Positions 51,331-62,752 of a DNA stretch of 64,000 nucleotides are shown here, in pieces. The notes beneath the pieces were generated by a model. The model searched no databases. It saw only the letters and a list, made by a program, of their open reading frames with translations, and was not told the DNA's origin. The position numbers and the translations under genes were made by a program. Positions within the stretch are counted from its first letter, which is position 1. The number at the start of each line of letters is the position of its first letter. The stretch comes from Stenotrophomonas chelatiphaga (GTDB taxonomy: Bacteria; Pseudomonadota; Gammaproteobacteria; Xanthomonadales; Xanthomonadaceae), in NCBI RefSeq assembly GCF_001431535.1, contig NZ_LDJK01000014.1, positions 53,913 to 117,912 on the forward strand. The letters run 5' to 3'.

Positions 51331-53857
51331 CCTCATCTCCGTCGTCCAGAACCCAGATCGCCACGGGGGCCCCATCGAGCAGCGAGGCCGCATCGACGTC
51401 CTGCCCTCCTTCACACCGCCGTGCATCCAGCAGGCTGCGCCAGTGTCCCACTGGCAGCGTGACGCGGCCGGCGTGGCCGGCGCCCTGCCGTAACAGGCTG
51501 GGCCCGGCCAGCGCCATGTCCACCGACGCGGCGGCATCGACCACCAGTACCATGCCGTGCGGGCCGGCCAGCCGCCCCAGCGCCCATACCGCACCGTGTG
51601 CGGCCAGCGCCGTCAACGGGGCGGCACTGAACAGGTCCGGCATGGCGGCGCGGCAGCGCAGCAGCGTGGCCAGCAGCAGCGCCTTGGGCGCTCCATCGGA
51701 CCAGGCCCGCAGTGCCTGCTGCCAGTCCGGTGCAGCGGCCAGCCATGCACGCCGTTGCGCGTAGTCCACCGCGCCGCGGTTGTCCGGATCGACCATGCTG
51801 GTATCCCAGCCCTCGTTGCCCTGGTAGATATCCGGCACCCCCGGGCAGCAAAGCTGCAGCGCCAGCTGTACAAGTCCCAGGCGCGCCGCATGTGGCGCAA
51901 TGCCATGCACGAACGCCTCCACGGCCGAACGCAGCACCGCCGCCTCCGGGCTGCCGCCAAACCACGCCAACCAGTCGGCCGCCGCCTGCTCCAGGCCCGG
52001 GTCGGGGTCATTCCAGCTGCTCACCCGCTTGCCTTCACGCAGGGCCTTCTGCAACCACCCACCGACGCGCGCGATGAAGGCAGCATCCACGGCTTCCGCC
52101 TGCAGTGGCCAGCTGCCGACCAGGGTCTGCCACAGCATGCTGGTTTCGGCACCCGGCAGCGGGCACGGATGCCCGGCCGCGGCCGCCAGCGCATTCCAGT
52201 GGCGCTGCTGGCCTGCCCAGTACGCCACGTTCCAGCTCAGCACCGCCAGCCGACAGCGCGCATCCGGACCGCGCTTGTGGTCGTGGGTGGCCACGGCAAG
52301 CAGGGCCTGCGGCCACTGCTGCGCGCGTTGCCCGGCGCATTCCAGGAACTGCTCCAGCGGCAGGTGGATCCGGCCCGGGTCGCTGCCCACTTCGTTGCGC
52401 GACAGCAGCCGCGCGTACCGATAGAACGTGGTGTCCTCGACTGCCTTGGCGTTGAGCGGCGCGGTCAGCTGTTCGAACCGGGTGCGCAGGGCCGGCTGCT
52501 CGCCCAGCCACGTGCAGACATGCCGCAGCGCCGCGCGATCGCCTTCACCCAGCTGCGCAGCGGCTGCCGTGGCGGCGCGGTTCAGCCACTGCAGGTCGGC
52601 CGCCGAGCGCATCCCGTGGGTGCGATACACCGGGAAATGCTGCAGCAGGGCGATCGCAGCACGTTCGAACATGCCGCCGGTCAGGTCCGCAGCCGTGGGA
52701 TCGTTCGCGCAGGGTTCGGCCAGGCCGCGCAGGAACCGATCAAGGTCGCAGCGCAGCGAGCCCTGCAGCATCTGCAGCCGGGCGTGCTGCTGCCAGGCAT
52801 CGAAACCGCGTCCGTCCCCGCTCTGCGCCTGCCAGAGCGCCTGCAGGGCAGGTTCGGCCGCGCCGTCATGCAGCAAGGCACCCACCTGGTCCATGAAGTC
52901 GTAACCGGTGGTGCCATCGCAGGTCCAGTCGGCCGGCAGTGCTTCACCGTCGGCGAGGATCTTCTCCACGTGCAGGGTGATCGAACCGGGCGGGAGACTG
53001 CGCTGCGCGGCCACGCCGTCCAGGCACGTCCGCAGCCGCTGCAGGTACCCGGCCGGATCGGCCAGCCCGTCGACATGGTCGATACGCAGGCCATCGACGT
53101 GGCCTTCGGCGACCAGCCGCAGCGGCAGCGCGTGCACCGCCTCGAACACCTGCGCTTCTTCCACCTTCAACGCGACCAGCCCATCGATGTCGAAGAAGCG
53201 ACGGTAGTTGGTGCGGTCAGCGCCGCTGCGCCACCACGCCAGCCGGTAGGCCTGGCGCTGCAGCAGGTCATGCAACCGCTGCGGCGAGCGCTGGCAGCGC
53301 TCGACCCAGGCCGGCCAGCTGTCGGCCGCCGCCGGGAAGCTCAGCGGTGACAGCGGCAAAGTGAGGTCGTGGTGGCGCAGGCAGGGACCGGTCGCACCGA
53401 TGTCCAGGCTCAGTACGCCGTCGGCAAGCGCAGCGGCCAGCGGCCTGTCCAGCACCGCCAGCCACAGCGTGCCCTCGCACCCGGGCGCCTCCCAGTCGAT
53501 ATCGAACCAGCCTGCATGCGCGCTGCGTCGTCCATGCCGCAGCACGTCGCTCCACCACCGATTGCCCGGATGCGCCGCCATGTGGTTGGGCACGATGTCC
53601 AGCAGGATGCCCATGGCATGTGCCCGCACCGCCTCGGCCAACCGCGCGAAACCGGCTTCGCCGCCCAGTTCGGGGCTGATCCGGGTGGGGTCGATGTTGT
53701 CATAACCGTGCGTCGACCCCGGTACGGCCGCCGCGATCGGTGAAAGGTACAGGTGGCTGATGCCCAGACGGGCGAAATAATCGACCTGGGCTGCGGCGGC
53801 ATCGAAATCGAAGCCGGCATGCAGCTGCAGGCGCACGCTGGCACGCAGCGCGGTCAT
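51320..53857 (-). CDS. treY: Malto-oligosyltrehalose synthase TreY
   Basis: 845 residues. TreY turns the reducing end of maltodextrin into a trehalose end. LQLHAGFDFDAAAAQVDYFARLGISHLYLSPI, GILLDIVPNHMA, VDGLRIDHVDGLADP and FYRYARLLSRNEVGSDP are its signatures. MTALRASVRLQL at 53857 is the start; the ATG overlaps the malQ stop by 4 bp. The longer frame upstream is inside malQ and rejected. Confidence 0.95.
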   Translation of the reverse strand: MTALRASVRLQLHAGFDFDAAAAQVDYFARLGISHLYLSPIAAAVPGSTHGYDNIDPTRISPELGGEAGFARLAEAVRAHAMGILLDIVPNHMAAHPGNRWWSDVLRHGRRSAHAGWFDIDWEAPGCEGTLWLAVLDRPLAAALADGVLSLDIGATGPCLRHHDLTLPLSPLSFPAAADSWPAWVERCQRSPQRLHDLLQRQAYRLAWWRSGADRTNYRRFFDIDGLVALKVEEAQVFEAVHALPLRLVAEGHVDGLRIDHVDGLADPAGYLQRLRTCLDGVAAQRSLPPGSITLHVEKILADGEALPADWTCDGTTGYDFMDQVGALLHDGAAEPALQALWQAQSGDGRGFDAWQQHARLQMLQGSLRCDLDRFLRGLAEPCANDPTAADLTGGMFERAAIALLQHFPVYRTHGMRSAADLQWLNRAATAAAAQLGEGDRAALRHVCTWLGEQPALRTRFEQLTAPLNAKAVEDTTFYRYARLLSRNEVGSDPGRIHLPLEQFLECAGQRAQQWPQALLAVATHDHKRGPDARCRLAVLSWNVAYWAGQQRHWNALAAAAGHPCPLPGAETSMLWQTLVGSWPLQAEAVDAAFIARVGGWLQKALREGKRVSSWNDPDPGLEQAAADWLAWFGGSPEAAVLRSAVEAFVHGIAPHAARLGLVQLALQLCCPGVPDIYQGNEGWDTSMVDPDNRGAVDYAQRRAWLAAAPDWQQALRAWSDGAPKALLLATLLRCRAAMPDLFSAAPLTALAAHGAVWALGRLAGPHGMVLVVDAAASVDMALAGPSLLRQGAGHAGRVTLPVGHWRSLLDARRCEGGQDVDAASLLDGAPVAIWVLDDGDEDGC

Positions 53858-55731
53858 GCGCCCACCGCCGGCATCCGCTGCGCGGCAAACGCAGACAGGC
53901 GCTGGTCCAGCGCAGTGTCGTCGTCCTGCAGCCGCAACCGCTGCCGCCAGTTCGGGTGCTCGTCCACGGTACCGGGCAGGTTCGGCTGCTCGATGATCCC
54001 CGCCGCGTCCTCCAGCGGCAGCAGCGCCAGCACCGACGGCGTACGCGCGGTGAAGGCCAACGCATCGCGCTGCAGGTCGCCACTGTCCAGTCCTTCGGCC
54101 TGCACCTGCGCGGCCAGCTGCCGCACCTCGGCCTGGCGCTGTTCCAGCTGCAGCTGCTGCGCCGCTTCGCCGGTCCAGCCCAGTCGACGCCGCCACTGCA
54201 GGTCGCGGCCCTGCAGCCAGCCTGCAACAGGTGGCAGGTCATGGGTGGAGCTCATCGCCACTGCCGATGCACGCCACTGCCTGGCCGGCAGGAATCCCTG
54301 TCCATCGCGGCTGAAGGCCAATACGTCCATGCCCAGTACGCCGCGCGACGCCAGGGCATCGCGGATGCCGGGGGGCACCACCCCCAGGTCCTCGCCGATC
54401 ACCACGCAGCGGTGGCGGCATGATTCAAGCACCAGCAGGTTGAGCAGATCATCGAACGGGCAGCGCAGGTAGACGCCCTGCCCCGCGCCGGCACCCCGCG
54501 GCAGCACCCACAGCCGCAGCAGGCCCAGGATGTGGTCGATGCGCACGCCGCCGCGCCGCGCCATCACCGCGCGCAGCAGGCTGATGAAGGGCGCATAGCC
54601 CTGCGCGCGCAGCGCACGTGGCGCATACCCGGTGATGCCCCACGCCTGCCCATGCGGATTGAAGGCGTCCGGGGGTGCGCCCAGTTCCAGCCCTTGCAGC
54701 ACGGCACCGGCGTTGTCATGCGCCTCCACCCCGGCCGGATCGAAGCCGATCGCCAGGTCGGCGATCAGCCCGATCGCCATGCCGCGTTCACGTGCATCAC
54801 GCTGCACCTGGTGCCAGCTCGACTGCACCAGCCATTGCCCGAACGCCTGCACTGAAGCCGGCGTACGGGACAGGGCGGCGGTCTGGCTGGCCCACGACGC
54901 CAGCGGCGCACCGTAGGCGGCTATTTCCGATTCGATCAGGTGCCAATGGCCAGGGCGGTGCGTCTGCAGCCACGCGGGCAACCGGCCTATCCACTGCCAT
55001 TTCGCCGCCGCCGCCGCGGGCCAGTCGATCTGACCGGCCGCTTCGTGCAGGGCAAGATCGGCATCAAGCCGGGGATCGGCGGCACGCACCGCCAGGGCCG
55101 CCTCGGCGAGGTGCTGCAGGGGCGCGCCATGCAACGGCTCCAGCCAGCGCCGGTCGCTCGGCGAATACGGACTGAAGCTGCTGCGGATCGGCATGTTGGC
55201 GTGGATCGGCGAAAGCCCGATCGCGTCCCCACCATGGCGCTGCAGGCGCGGCAGCCACGCTGCAATCCCGCCGCTGTCACCGATCCCGCCATCGCCTGAG
55301 GCCGACACGCCGTACACCTGCGTGGAAATGCCCCAGTAGCGGGGGCCATCGGCCCTGTCGGGGAACCATGCGTGCAACGGCGCCACGGCCACCGCCTGCA
55401 GGCGTTCGCTCTGGCGCCAGTGCCAATAGCCCGGCGTTGCCGGCGCAAGCCACTGATCGGGACCGACCTGCTGCGCCGGAAGCTCCTCACCCTGTTCGCC
55501 TATCCAATAGGCAGGCCCGGATCCCGCAGCAGGCACCCGCAGTCCCTGGCCAGCGATGCAGGTCAGCAGCGGCGGGGATACGCCGTCCTCGTCGGTGTTG
55601 CCCTGCAGCGACAGCAACACCGCTTCGACCACATCCCACGCCACGTCGCGCTCCACGCCGGCCACGTCGGTCCAGCGTACCTGCAGGCCGGCCTGGTCAG
55701 CGCGCTGCTGCAACGGATGGCGGCCGCTCAT
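53854..55731 (-). CDS. malQ: 4-alpha-glucanotransferase MalQ
   Basis: 625 residues. GH77 disproportionating enzyme that moves maltodextrin segments between chains. RYWGISTQVYGVSASGDGGIGD, GFDPAGVEAHDNAGAVLQ, VRIDHILGLLRLW (nucleophile), VVIGEDLGVVPPGIRDAL (acid Glu) and STHDLPPVAGW are visible. Start [12 protein letters not shown] at 55731, overlapping the treZ stop by 4 bp. Confidence 0.95.
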   Translation of the reverse strand: MSGRHPLQQRADQAGLQVRWTDVAGVERDVAWDVVEAVLLSLQGNTDEDGVSPPLLTCIAGQGLRVPAAGSGPAYWIGEQGEELPAQQVGPDQWLAPATPGYWHWRQSERLQAVAVAPLHAWFPDRADGPRYWGISTQVYGVSASGDGGIGDSGGIAAWLPRLQRHGGDAIGLSPIHANMPIRSSFSPYSPSDRRWLEPLHGAPLQHLAEAALAVRAADPRLDADLALHEAAGQIDWPAAAAAKWQWIGRLPAWLQTHRPGHWHLIESEIAAYGAPLASWASQTAALSRTPASVQAFGQWLVQSSWHQVQRDARERGMAIGLIADLAIGFDPAGVEAHDNAGAVLQGLELGAPPDAFNPHGQAWGITGYAPRALRAQGYAPFISLLRAVMARRGGVRIDHILGLLRLWVLPRGAGAGQGVYLRCPFDDLLNLLVLESCRHRCVVIGEDLGVVPPGIRDALASRGVLGMDVLAFSRDGQGFLPARQWRASAVAMSSTHDLPPVAGWLQGRDLQWRRRLGWTGEAAQQLQLEQRQAEVRQLAAQVQAEGLDSGDLQRDALAFTARTPSVLALLPLEDAAGIIEQPNLPGTVDEHPNWRQRLRLQDDDTALDQRLSAFAAQRMPAVGA

Positions 55732-57467
55732 CCTGCCACCCAGTGCACCCGCACGCTGCCGGCGGCGATCCTGCCGGCCGCGGCGGGCTGCTGTTCCCAC
55801 ACCAGCGCGCCATCGGGAAGCGCGAGCTCCACCTCGGACTCGCCCACGTTGATCGCGATCCACCACTGCCCCTCCGGCAGCTGCCAGCCTGCCTGCACCG
55901 CGTGCCGTCCCAGCACCCGCGCGCCCAGCGAGCGCGCCTGCGCCAGTCCCGGCTGCAGGTAGCGACGACGCAGCGCAAGCAGTTCGGTGAACACGGCAAG
56001 ATGCGCATCGGCATCTGCATCACCGGCCGCAGGCAGCATGACCCGGCACGCATCGAAGGTGGCGCGCGCATTGGGATCGGGGATCCGCTGGCGCTGCTCG
56101 GCATCGGCGAACGCGGCGAAACCGGCGAACTCGCGCCGTCGCCCCTCGCGTACGAGGTCATCCAGCGGCGCCACGTAATCAGTGAAGAACAGGAACGGTT
56201 GCCGCGCCTGCCACGGCTCGCCCATGAACAGCAACGGCACCATCGGCAGCAGCAGCACCAGCGCCAGCGCGGCGCGCGCATGCGCAGCGGGGACCAGTGT
56301 CACCAGCCGCTCGCCGAATGCCCGGTTGCCGATCTGGTCGTGATTCTGGGCGAAGACCACGAAGCGCTGCGGCGGCACGTCCGCGCTCGGCTCGCCGCGC
56401 AGTTCGCCCTTGTGGTTGCGCTCGCCCTGCCACGCAAATCCCTCCGAAAGCGCGCGCGCCAGCAACTGGGGTGCGCGCCCGGCGTAGTCGGCGTAATACC
56501 CTTCCACTTCGCCGGTCAGCATCACGTGCAGCGCATTGTGGACGTCATCGTTCCACTGCGCCTGGTAGTCCCCCCGCAGCCAGCGCGACTGGTTGCGCTC
56601 GTTTTCCAGCACCAGGTGAACATGCGGCCGCCCCGGGCAGCCCTCGCGTATCGCCTGCACCAGTTCGCCCAGGAACGCATTCGGGGTGATCGCCTGCACC
56701 GCGTCCAGCCGCAAGCCGTCGAAACGATACTCCTGCAGCCACATCAAGGCGTTGTCGACGAAGAAGCGCTTGACCTGCGACTGGGTGAAATCAATGGCCT
56801 CGCCCCACGGCGTGGGTGCATCGCGCTTGAAGAATGCCGAGGCATAGGTGTCCAGCAGGTTGCCCTGCGGCCCGAAATGGTTGTACACCACGTCCAGCAG
56901 CACCGCCATGCCGTGTCCGTGGGCGGCGTCGACCAGCGCCTTGAGCGCGTCCGGATGCCCGTAGGCCTCGGCGGGCGCGTACGGGAAGACGCCGTCGTAG
57001 CCCCAGTTGCGCCGCCCCGGGAACTGCGCCACCGGCATCAGTTCCAGCGCGGTGATACCCATCGCGGCCAGCGCAGGCAACTGCGCCATCAGCCCGGCAA
57101 TGCCCCCGCTGCAGCCCAGGTGCACCTCGTAGATGACCAGTTCCTGCCAGGGCCGCCCGTCCCATCGTGACTGCCACGCGTGGCCATCATCGGGAAGCAG
57201 TGCACTGGCGCCGTCCACCCCGTGCGGCTGCCAGCGCGACGCAGGATCGGGCACCTGCACCTGGCCATCGAGCAGGAACCGGTACGGCGTTCCGCTGCTG
57301 CCGGAGGCCTCCAGGAAGAAGCAGCCCTCGTGTTCGGGCTGCATCGGATGCACCTCGCCATCGAGTACCAGTGCAACCTGCCCGGCATCGGGCGCCCACA
57401 GCCTGAACGCATAGCGTCCGTCGCCGAGCGGCCATGCGCCCAGCCGCCCCCTCCCCGCTGGCGTCAT
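55728..57467 (-). CDS. treZ: Malto-oligosyltrehalose trehalohydrolase TreZ
   Basis: 579 residues. TreZ releases free trehalose from the TreY product. N-terminal CBM48-like [21 protein letters not shown], then [64 protein letters not shown] and [19 protein letters not shown]. The ATG overlaps the glgB stop by 4 bp. Confidence 0.95.
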   Translation of the reverse strand: MTPAGRGRLGAWPLGDGRYAFRLWAPDAGQVALVLDGEVHPMQPEHEGCFFLEASGSSGTPYRFLLDGQVQVPDPASRWQPHGVDGASALLPDDGHAWQSRWDGRPWQELVIYEVHLGCSGGIAGLMAQLPALAAMGITALELMPVAQFPGRRNWGYDGVFPYAPAEAYGHPDALKALVDAAHGHGMAVLLDVVYNHFGPQGNLLDTYASAFFKRDAPTPWGEAIDFTQSQVKRFFVDNALMWLQEYRFDGLRLDAVQAITPNAFLGELVQAIREGCPGRPHVHLVLENERNQSRWLRGDYQAQWNDDVHNALHVMLTGEVEGYYADYAGRAPQLLARALSEGFAWQGERNHKGELRGEPSADVPPQRFVVFAQNHDQIGNRAFGERLVTLVPAAHARAALALVLLLPMVPLLFMGEPWQARQPFLFFTDYVAPLDDLVREGRRREFAGFAAFADAEQRQRIPDPNARATFDACRVMLPAAGDADADAHLAVFTELLALRRRYLQPGLAQARSLGARVLGRHAVQAGWQLPEGQWWIAINVGESEVELALPDGALVWEQQPAAAGRIAAGSVRVHWVAG

Positions 57468-59698
57468 GCGTCGACCTGCAGGTAGAGCGTGGCCAGCGGC
57501 GGCAGGGTCAGCTGCAGCGAGTGCGGCTGCCCGTGCATGCTGTGCGGCTGGGTATGCAGTGCACCGCCGTTGCCCGCATTGCTGCCGGCGTAGAAGGCGC
57601 TGTCCGTGTTGAGCACCTCACGCCACTGCCCGGCGCGCGGCACGCCTACGCGGTAATCGTAGCGTGGCACCGGGGTCAGGTTGCTGACCACCAGCAACGG
57701 CGGAGCGTGCCCGTGCGGATCGTGGCGGACGAAGGCGAACACGCTGTTGGCATGGTCATCGCCGATGCTCCATTCGAACGTGCGTTCGTCCTGCTCGTCG
57801 CGGTGCAGCGCCGGTTGAGCGCGCAGCAGCCGGTTGAGGTCACCGACCAGCGAGGCCACGCCGTGGTTGAACGGGCGTCCGGCCTGCTCCCAGTCCAGTG
57901 CAGCGTCATGGTTCCATTCGTGGGCCTGGCCGAACTCCCCGCCCATGAACAGCAGTTTGCTGCCCGGATGCGCCCACATCAGTGCGTAGTAGGCGCGCAG
58001 GTTGGCAAAGCGCTGCCACTCATCGCCGGGCATGCGCGCCAGCAGCGCGCCCTTGCCGTGCACCACTTCGTCATGCGAAAGCGGCAGCACATACCGTTCG
58101 GAAAACGCGTAGACCAGGCCGAAGGTCATCTCGCTGTGGTGGTGTTGGCGATGCACCGGGTCATGCTGCATGTAGCGCAGTGAGTCGTGCATCCAGCCCA
58201 TGTTCCATTTGTGCGAGAAGCCGAGCCCGCCCTGCTCCACCGGCGCGGTGACCCCGGGCCATGCGGTGGATTCCTCGGCGATGACCATCACCTCGGGGAA
58301 GCGTGCCTGCAGCGTGGTGTTCATCCGCTTCAGGAAGGCGACCGCCTGCAGGTTCTCGCGCCCGCCATGTTCGTTGGCCACCCACTCGCCTTCGTTGCGG
58401 CTGTAGTCGCGGTACAGCATCGAAGCGACCGCATCCACGCGCAGGCCATCGACATGGAAACGTTCGATCCATTCCAAGGCGCTGCCGATCAGGTAGCCGG
58501 CCACTTCATTGCGGCCGTAGTTGTAGATCAGGGTGTGCCAGTCCTGGTGGAAGCCTTCGCGCGGGTCGGCGTGTTCGTACAGCGCGGTGCCATCGAAACG
58601 CTCCAGCCCGTGTGCATCATTGGGGAAATGGGCGCTGACCCAGTCGACGATCACGCCGATACCGGCCTGGTGGCAGCGGTCGACGAAGCGCGCGAAATCC
58701 TCCGGCGTACCGTGGCGCGCGGTCGGTGCGTAGATACCCAGCGGCTGGTAGCCCCACGAGCCCCCGAAGGGATGCTCGCTGACCGGCAACAGTTCGATGT
58801 GGGTGAAGCCCAGTCCCTGCACGTGCGGGATGAGGCGGTCGCCCAGCGCGTTCCAGTCGTAGGCGTTGCCCTCCGCATCGCGCTGCCAGGATCCGGCATG
58901 TACTTCGTAGATCGACAGGGGAGCGTGGCGTGCGGCGGTGCGCTGTTGCATCCACTGCGCATCCTGCCACTGCCGTGCCTCGGCCGGCGCCACGCGCGAG
59001 GCGGTGGCCGGCGGCAGTTCAGCCCAGCGCGCCATCGGGTCGGCCTTGTCGGCCAGGATCGTGCCGTCGGCCCCGGTGATGCGGTACTTGTAGCGCGCAC
59101 CGGCCGCCACGCCGGGCAGGAACAGCTCCCAGACGCCGCCATCATGGCGCAGCCGCATCGGGTGGCGGCGCCCGTCCCAGCCGTTGAATTCACCGACCAC
59201 CGCAACGCGCTGCGCATTGGGTGCCCACACCGCAAAACGCACGCCGTCCACGCCGTCGACCTGCATCGGCAGGGCGCCCAGCGCGCGCATCGCCTCGCCG
59301 TCACCGTCGCGGATTCCTGCAAGCACGTCATCCGGCAGCAGCGGCCAGAACCCATACGGATCTTCCATCCGCTGCTCACCCTCGGCCCAGCTGATCCGCA
59401 GCATCGCCCGGCCCGGGCCCGGCACCGCCAGCTGGAACAGCCCATCGGCCGCCGTGGCAGCCAGCGCCTGTTCGGCCGCCTGGCCTGGCATCCGCGCCCA
59501 CACCGCCCGGGCTTCCGGCAGCAGCACACGCAGCACGTGCCCGCCCTTGCCATCGGCATGCACGCCCAACCAGGCAAACGGGTCCACCGGTTCGCCGCGC
59601 GACAGCGCCAGCAACGGCTCAGGAAGGGGATCAATCATTGCGGATACATCCGTTTCGCGCACCACGGCAGGCGATGGACCATGCTCACCATCCATCAT
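57464..59698 (-). CDS. glgB: 1,4-alpha-glucan branching enzyme GlgB
   Basis: 744 residues. GlgB adds alpha-1,6 branches to glycogen. Two N-terminal CBM48-like segments ([52 protein letters not shown]) and barrel motifs [67 protein letters not shown] and [16 protein letters not shown]. The ATG at 59698 overlaps the glgA stop by 4 bp; the shorter MIDPLPEP at 59638 is an alternative. Confidence 0.95.
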   Translation of the reverse strand: MMDGEHGPSPAVVRETDVSAMIDPLPEPLLALSRGEPVDPFAWLGVHADGKGGHVLRVLLPEARAVWARMPGQAAEQALAATAADGLFQLAVPGPGRAMLRISWAEGEQRMEDPYGFWPLLPDDVLAGIRDGDGEAMRALGALPMQVDGVDGVRFAVWAPNAQRVAVVGEFNGWDGRRHPMRLRHDGGVWELFLPGVAAGARYKYRITGADGTILADKADPMARWAELPPATASRVAPAEARQWQDAQWMQQRTAARHAPLSIYEVHAGSWQRDAEGNAYDWNALGDRLIPHVQGLGFTHIELLPVSEHPFGGSWGYQPLGIYAPTARHGTPEDFARFVDRCHQAGIGVIVDWVSAHFPNDAHGLERFDGTALYEHADPREGFHQDWHTLIYNYGRNEVAGYLIGSALEWIERFHVDGLRVDAVASMLYRDYSRNEGEWVANEHGGRENLQAVAFLKRMNTTLQARFPEVMVIAEESTAWPGVTAPVEQGGLGFSHKWNMGWMHDSLRYMQHDPVHRQHHHSEMTFGLVYAFSERYVLPLSHDEVVHGKGALLARMPGDEWQRFANLRAYYALMWAHPGSKLLFMGGEFGQAHEWNHDAALDWEQAGRPFNHGVASLVGDLNRLLRAQPALHRDEQDERTFEWSIGDDHANSVFAFVRHDPHGHAPPLLVVSNLTPVPRYDYRVGVPRAGQWREVLNTDSAFYAGSNAGNGGALHTQPHSMHGQPHSLQLTLPPLATLYLQVDA

Positions 59699-61236
59699 GC
59701 CGCCACCTGCCTTGCCTGCTGGTACAGGTCGAGGTAGTGCCGCCCGGCGATGTCCCAGCCACTGGGGCGCAGCATCGCCGCACGCTGCATCGACCGCAGC
59801 AGCGACGGCATGCGGAAGGTGCGCAGGGCGCGTTCCACGCAGCGACGCATCACGTTGGCGGTGGCCTCATGGAACAGGAAGCCGGTCACGCCGTCATCCA
59901 CGGTATCCACCAGTCCGCCGGTGGCATGCGCGATCGGCAGGCAGCCGAACCGCTGTGCATACATCTGGCTCAGCCCGCACGGTTCGAAGCGCGAGGGCAT
60001 CAGCAGGAAATCGGCGCCGGCGAACATCTGCCGGGCCAGTTGCTCATCGAATCCGATCCACGCACCGACCTGGCCGGGGAAACGCCGCGCCAGCGCGCGG
60101 ACCTGTTGTTCGACCTGCGGCTCACCGCCGCCGATCACCACCAGCTGGCCACCGGCCGCGATGATCTGCGGGGCCACGTCACAGGTGATGTCCAGGCCCT
60201 TCTGGTGCACCAGCCGGCTGACCACTGCGAACAACGGGCCGCCACTGTCGCGCAGGCCGAAGGCCTGGCGGACGCTGGCGGCATTGTCGGCCCGGCCAGC
60301 GCACTGCTGCACGCTGAAATGGGCGCTCAGGTGCTGGTCCGAGCGCGGATCCCAGCTGGCGTCGATGCCGTTGACGATACCGCTCAGATGACCGCGCGCG
60401 GCGCGTCGCGCCAGCAGCGCATCCAACCCGCACCCATCGGCCGGTGCGGTGATCTGCTCGGCATAGTTCAGGCTTACGGTATTCAGTCGCGTGGCATTGA
60501 CGATCCCCGCCTGCAGGAAGGACATGTGGCCGAAGAACTGCATTTCCTCCAGGTGCCCGGCCGGGATCCCCAGCGCCTCGGAAAGCGCGTACGGGAACAG
60601 GCCCTGATAGGCCAGGTTGTGGATGGTCAGCAGGGTCGCCACCTGGGTGCCGTCCCAGCGCACGTAGGCGGCCGCCAGCGCGGTCGGCCAGTCATTGAGG
60701 TGCAACAGGCCGGGCTTCCATTCCATGCCGGTGCGGCCCGCGGCGATTTCCGCCGCGGCGTGCGACAGGGTCGCGAAGCGGATCGCGTTGTCCTTCCATT
60801 CCTTGCCTGCATGGTCGACGTACGGCGTGCCTTCGCGGTCGAACAAGGGCCCGTTGAGCAGTACGTAGATCGGCAGCCCGTCGCTCTGCATCGCCCGTCC
60901 GATGCGGCAGGCTGGCAGGTGGCCGCGAGGTGCCACGCTGCCGACCACTTCGATCGAGCGCAGCCGCGACAGCACCTCCGGATAGCCCGGAATCAGCACC
61001 CGCACATCACACGCACCGCGCAACGCGCGCGGCAATGAAGCGGCGACATCACCGAGGCCACCGGCCTTGATGAAGTCGGCCATTTCAGAAACGACGAACA
61101 GGACCGGCTCGCCACGATCCACCGATGCAACGGCGGGGACGAATCGGCCGCGCACATCACGCCGGCGCGAGCGCTGGCTCGTCTTGCGCGCGACAGGGGA
61201 CGGCATTGGACGACTGAAGGGAGGCATCGTGTTCAT
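59695..61236 (-). CDS. glgA: Glycogen synthase GlgA
   Basis: 513 residues, GT5. The ADP-glucose-binding KAGGLGDV lies near residue 58, followed by [43 protein letters not shown] and [34 protein letters not shown]. About 35 residues rich in Arg/Ser/Pro precede the catalytic domain. It is the first gene of a seven-gene operon. No glgC (ADP-glucose pyrophosphorylase) is present, so the donor sugar must come from genes elsewhere. Confidence 0.95.
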   Translation of the reverse strand: MNTMPPFSRPMPSPVARKTSQRSRRRDVRGRFVPAVASVDRGEPVLFVVSEMADFIKAGGLGDVAASLPRALRGACDVRVLIPGYPEVLSRLRSIEVVGSVAPRGHLPACRIGRAMQSDGLPIYVLLNGPLFDREGTPYVDHAGKEWKDNAIRFATLSHAAAEIAAGRTGMEWKPGLLHLNDWPTALAAAYVRWDGTQVATLLTIHNLAYQGLFPYALSEALGIPAGHLEEMQFFGHMSFLQAGIVNATRLNTVSLNYAEQITAPADGCGLDALLARRAARGHLSGIVNGIDASWDPRSDQHLSAHFSVQQCAGRADNAASVRQAFGLRDSGGPLFAVVSRLVHQKGLDITCDVAPQIIAAGGQLVVIGGGEPQVEQQVRALARRFPGQVGAWIGFDEQLARQMFAGADFLLMPSRFEPCGLSQMYAQRFGCLPIAHATGGLVDTVDDGVTGFLFHEATANVMRRCVERALRTFRMPSLLRSMQRAAMLRPSGWDIAGRHYLDLYQQARQVAA

Positions 61237-61341
61237 CAGGGGGCTCGAAAGGCGTGCAGAGTGGCGTACCCAGCCGCCCGTTCAGGCAGCGAGGTAGTAA
61301 TCGGGGATCGGCGCGGGCGTGGGGGACGCTGGCGTTGCTCT

Positions 61342-61369
61342 TGCAGTGAATCTATACCTGCAGTGAATC
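61342..61369. promoter_or_regulatory. Paired direct repeats upstream of glgA
   Basis: TGCAGTGAATC occurs twice, at 61342-61352 and 61359-61369, a 17-bp period that frames TATACC. The repeats surround a TATAGA-like -10 on the minus strand, so they could be operator or activator sites of the glg/tre operon. Confidence 0.45.
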
Positions 61370-61412
61370 AACCCTTCGTGAAAACAGAGCGCAGTCTGTG
61401 TGACATTGGGTA

Positions 61413-61447
61413 ATGAGCGCCGTACAGCGACGCATGAGGGCGCTCAT
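61413..61447. terminator. Stem-loop downstream of the DUF421 gene
   Basis: Perfect 9-bp arms ATGAGCGCC / GGCGCTCAT with a 17-nt loop, 92 bp after the DUF421 stop. It may end the DUF421 transcript or sit in the glgA upstream region. No T-run. Confidence 0.35.
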
Positions 61448-61538
61448 GAACTGCTTCAGAAACGAATGCGACAACGCCACTGCGCGCGAACTGCGCAGCA
61501 TTGCGACACAGCGCGCGCTGCACACGGCGGCGTACGTG

Positions 61539-62015
61539 TCAGTCCGGGCGGGGCGTAATGGTGATGCGCCCGGACGTTTCCAGCATCGCCAGTTCAATGT
61601 CGGCATGCTGCCGACAGCCCTCGCTGCGCATCGCGACGTCGAGATCGGCAGGGGAAAGATTGCAGTGGCGCAGCTGGTTCCAGAACACCGTGCCATTGCG
61701 CACCAGCACCACCGGTGCCCCTTCCACGAGGCGATCCAGCCGACGGTTGCGCGCGGTCACGAAACCCACCAGCCAGTTCAACGACAACAGCGTGGCCGCC
61801 AGCAGCAGCCCACCGAGCAGCGAGCTGTCCTGGCCGATCAGTGAGTTCTGCACGGCATTGCCCAGCAGCACGATGACCAGCACGTCGAAGGCAGTGGACT
61901 GTCCGAGTGAGCGCTTGCCGCTCAGCCGCGTCATCAGCAGCACGATCACATACACGGCCACGGCGCGCAGGATGAACTCCCACCACGGCATGCTCAATGT
62001 CCACAGATCACTCAT
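61539..62015 (-). CDS. DUF421 (YetF-like) membrane protein
   Basis: 158 residues with three N-terminal helices (WWEFILRAVAVYVIVLLMTRLSG, AFDVLVIVLLGNAVQNSLIG, LLLAATLLSLNWLVGFV) and a cytoplasmic DUF421 domain (LVEGAPVVLVRNGTVFWNQLRHCNLSPADLDVAMR). YetF-family function is unknown. AAGGGCGGG leader and ATG at 62015; a further ATG at 62042 would add nine residues. Confidence 0.9.
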   Translation of the reverse strand: MSDLWTLSMPWWEFILRAVAVYVIVLLMTRLSGKRSLGQSTAFDVLVIVLLGNAVQNSLIGQDSSLLGGLLLAATLLSLNWLVGFVTARNRRLDRLVEGAPVVLVRNGTVFWNQLRHCNLSPADLDVAMRSEGCRQHADIELAMLETSGRITITPRPD

Positions 62016-62065
62016 GACCCGCCCTTCCCTCGCCGATGACACGACCTGTTCTAGTGCAGCCGCTG

Positions 62066-62752
62066 TCAGCGGGCAGTGAGAGGTCCCGGCTGCAGCGTAC
62101 GGCCATCGGCCAGCCGCAGTACCTGTTGGCCGAACATCGTCACGTCCTGCGGATCATGGCTGATCAGCAGCAGCGGAATGCCGGCCTGCTCCAGCACCGC
62201 CTGCAGCTCGCTGCGAAGGTGTGCACGCAGATCGTGGTCCAGCGCGGCGAACGGTTCATCCAGCAGCAGCGCACGCGGCCGGGTCACCAGTGCCCTGGCC
62301 AGCGCCGTGCGTTGACGCTGGCCGCCGGACACCTGCGATGGCATCAGGTCCCCCAGGCGCTCGATGCGCAGCGCCTGCAGCCAGTGCTCCACTTCGGCAT
62401 GGCGGCCGCCGCGGCGTGGATTCCACCATCCCGTCTGCAGGCCGAAGGCAACGTTCTGGCGCACCGTAAGGTGCGGAAACAACGCGTAATCCTGGAACAC
62501 ATACCCAAGCCGGCGCGCGCGTGCCGGCAGGCAGATGCCGGCGGCGGCATCGAACAGCACCTGGCCATCCAGCACGATGCGGCCGGCGTCGGGCGTGAGC
62601 AGCCCGGCGATGGCCTTCAGGGTCAGGCTCTTGCCGGCACCGGACGGGCCGAACAGCACCACGTGGCGCTGGCTGCAATGCAGCTGCACCTGCAGGCGGA
62701 AGTGCTGGCCGGCGGCCTGCAGGTGACGGCTGATATCGGCTTCAAGCCACAT
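62066..62752 (-). CDS. modC: Molybdate ABC transporter ATPase ModC (short form)
   Basis: 228 residues. Walker A GPSGAGKS, signature [14 protein letters not shown], Walker [12 protein letters not shown] and the H-loop SHDPQ are all present. E. coli ModC is 352 residues with a C-terminal TOBE/MOP molybdate-binding domain; here the protein ends soon after the ATPase, so that regulatory domain is missing. The ATG overlaps modB by 11 bp. Confidence 0.93.
   Translation of the reverse strand: MWLEADISRHLQAAGQHFRLQVQLHCSQRHVVLFGPSGAGKSLTLKAIAGLLTPDAGRIVLDGQVLFDAAAGICLPARARRLGYVFQDYALFPHLTVRQNVAFGLQTGWWNPRRGGRHAEVEHWLQALRIERLGDLMPSQVSGGQRQRTALARALVTRPRALLLDEPFAALDHDLRAHLRSELQAVLEQAGIPLLLISHDPQDVTMFGQQVLRLADGRTLQPGPLTAR

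Larger units (their letters stand above)
61237..61538. promoter_or_regulatory. Upstream region of the glg/tre operon, 302 bp
   Basis: This gap separates the DUF421 gene from glgA, both on the minus strand. It holds a pair of 11-bp direct repeats (61342-61369) and a long stem-loop (61413-61447), listed separately. A by-eye -10 (TATAGA on the minus strand) lies between the direct repeats. No gene is visible. Confidence 0.5.
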
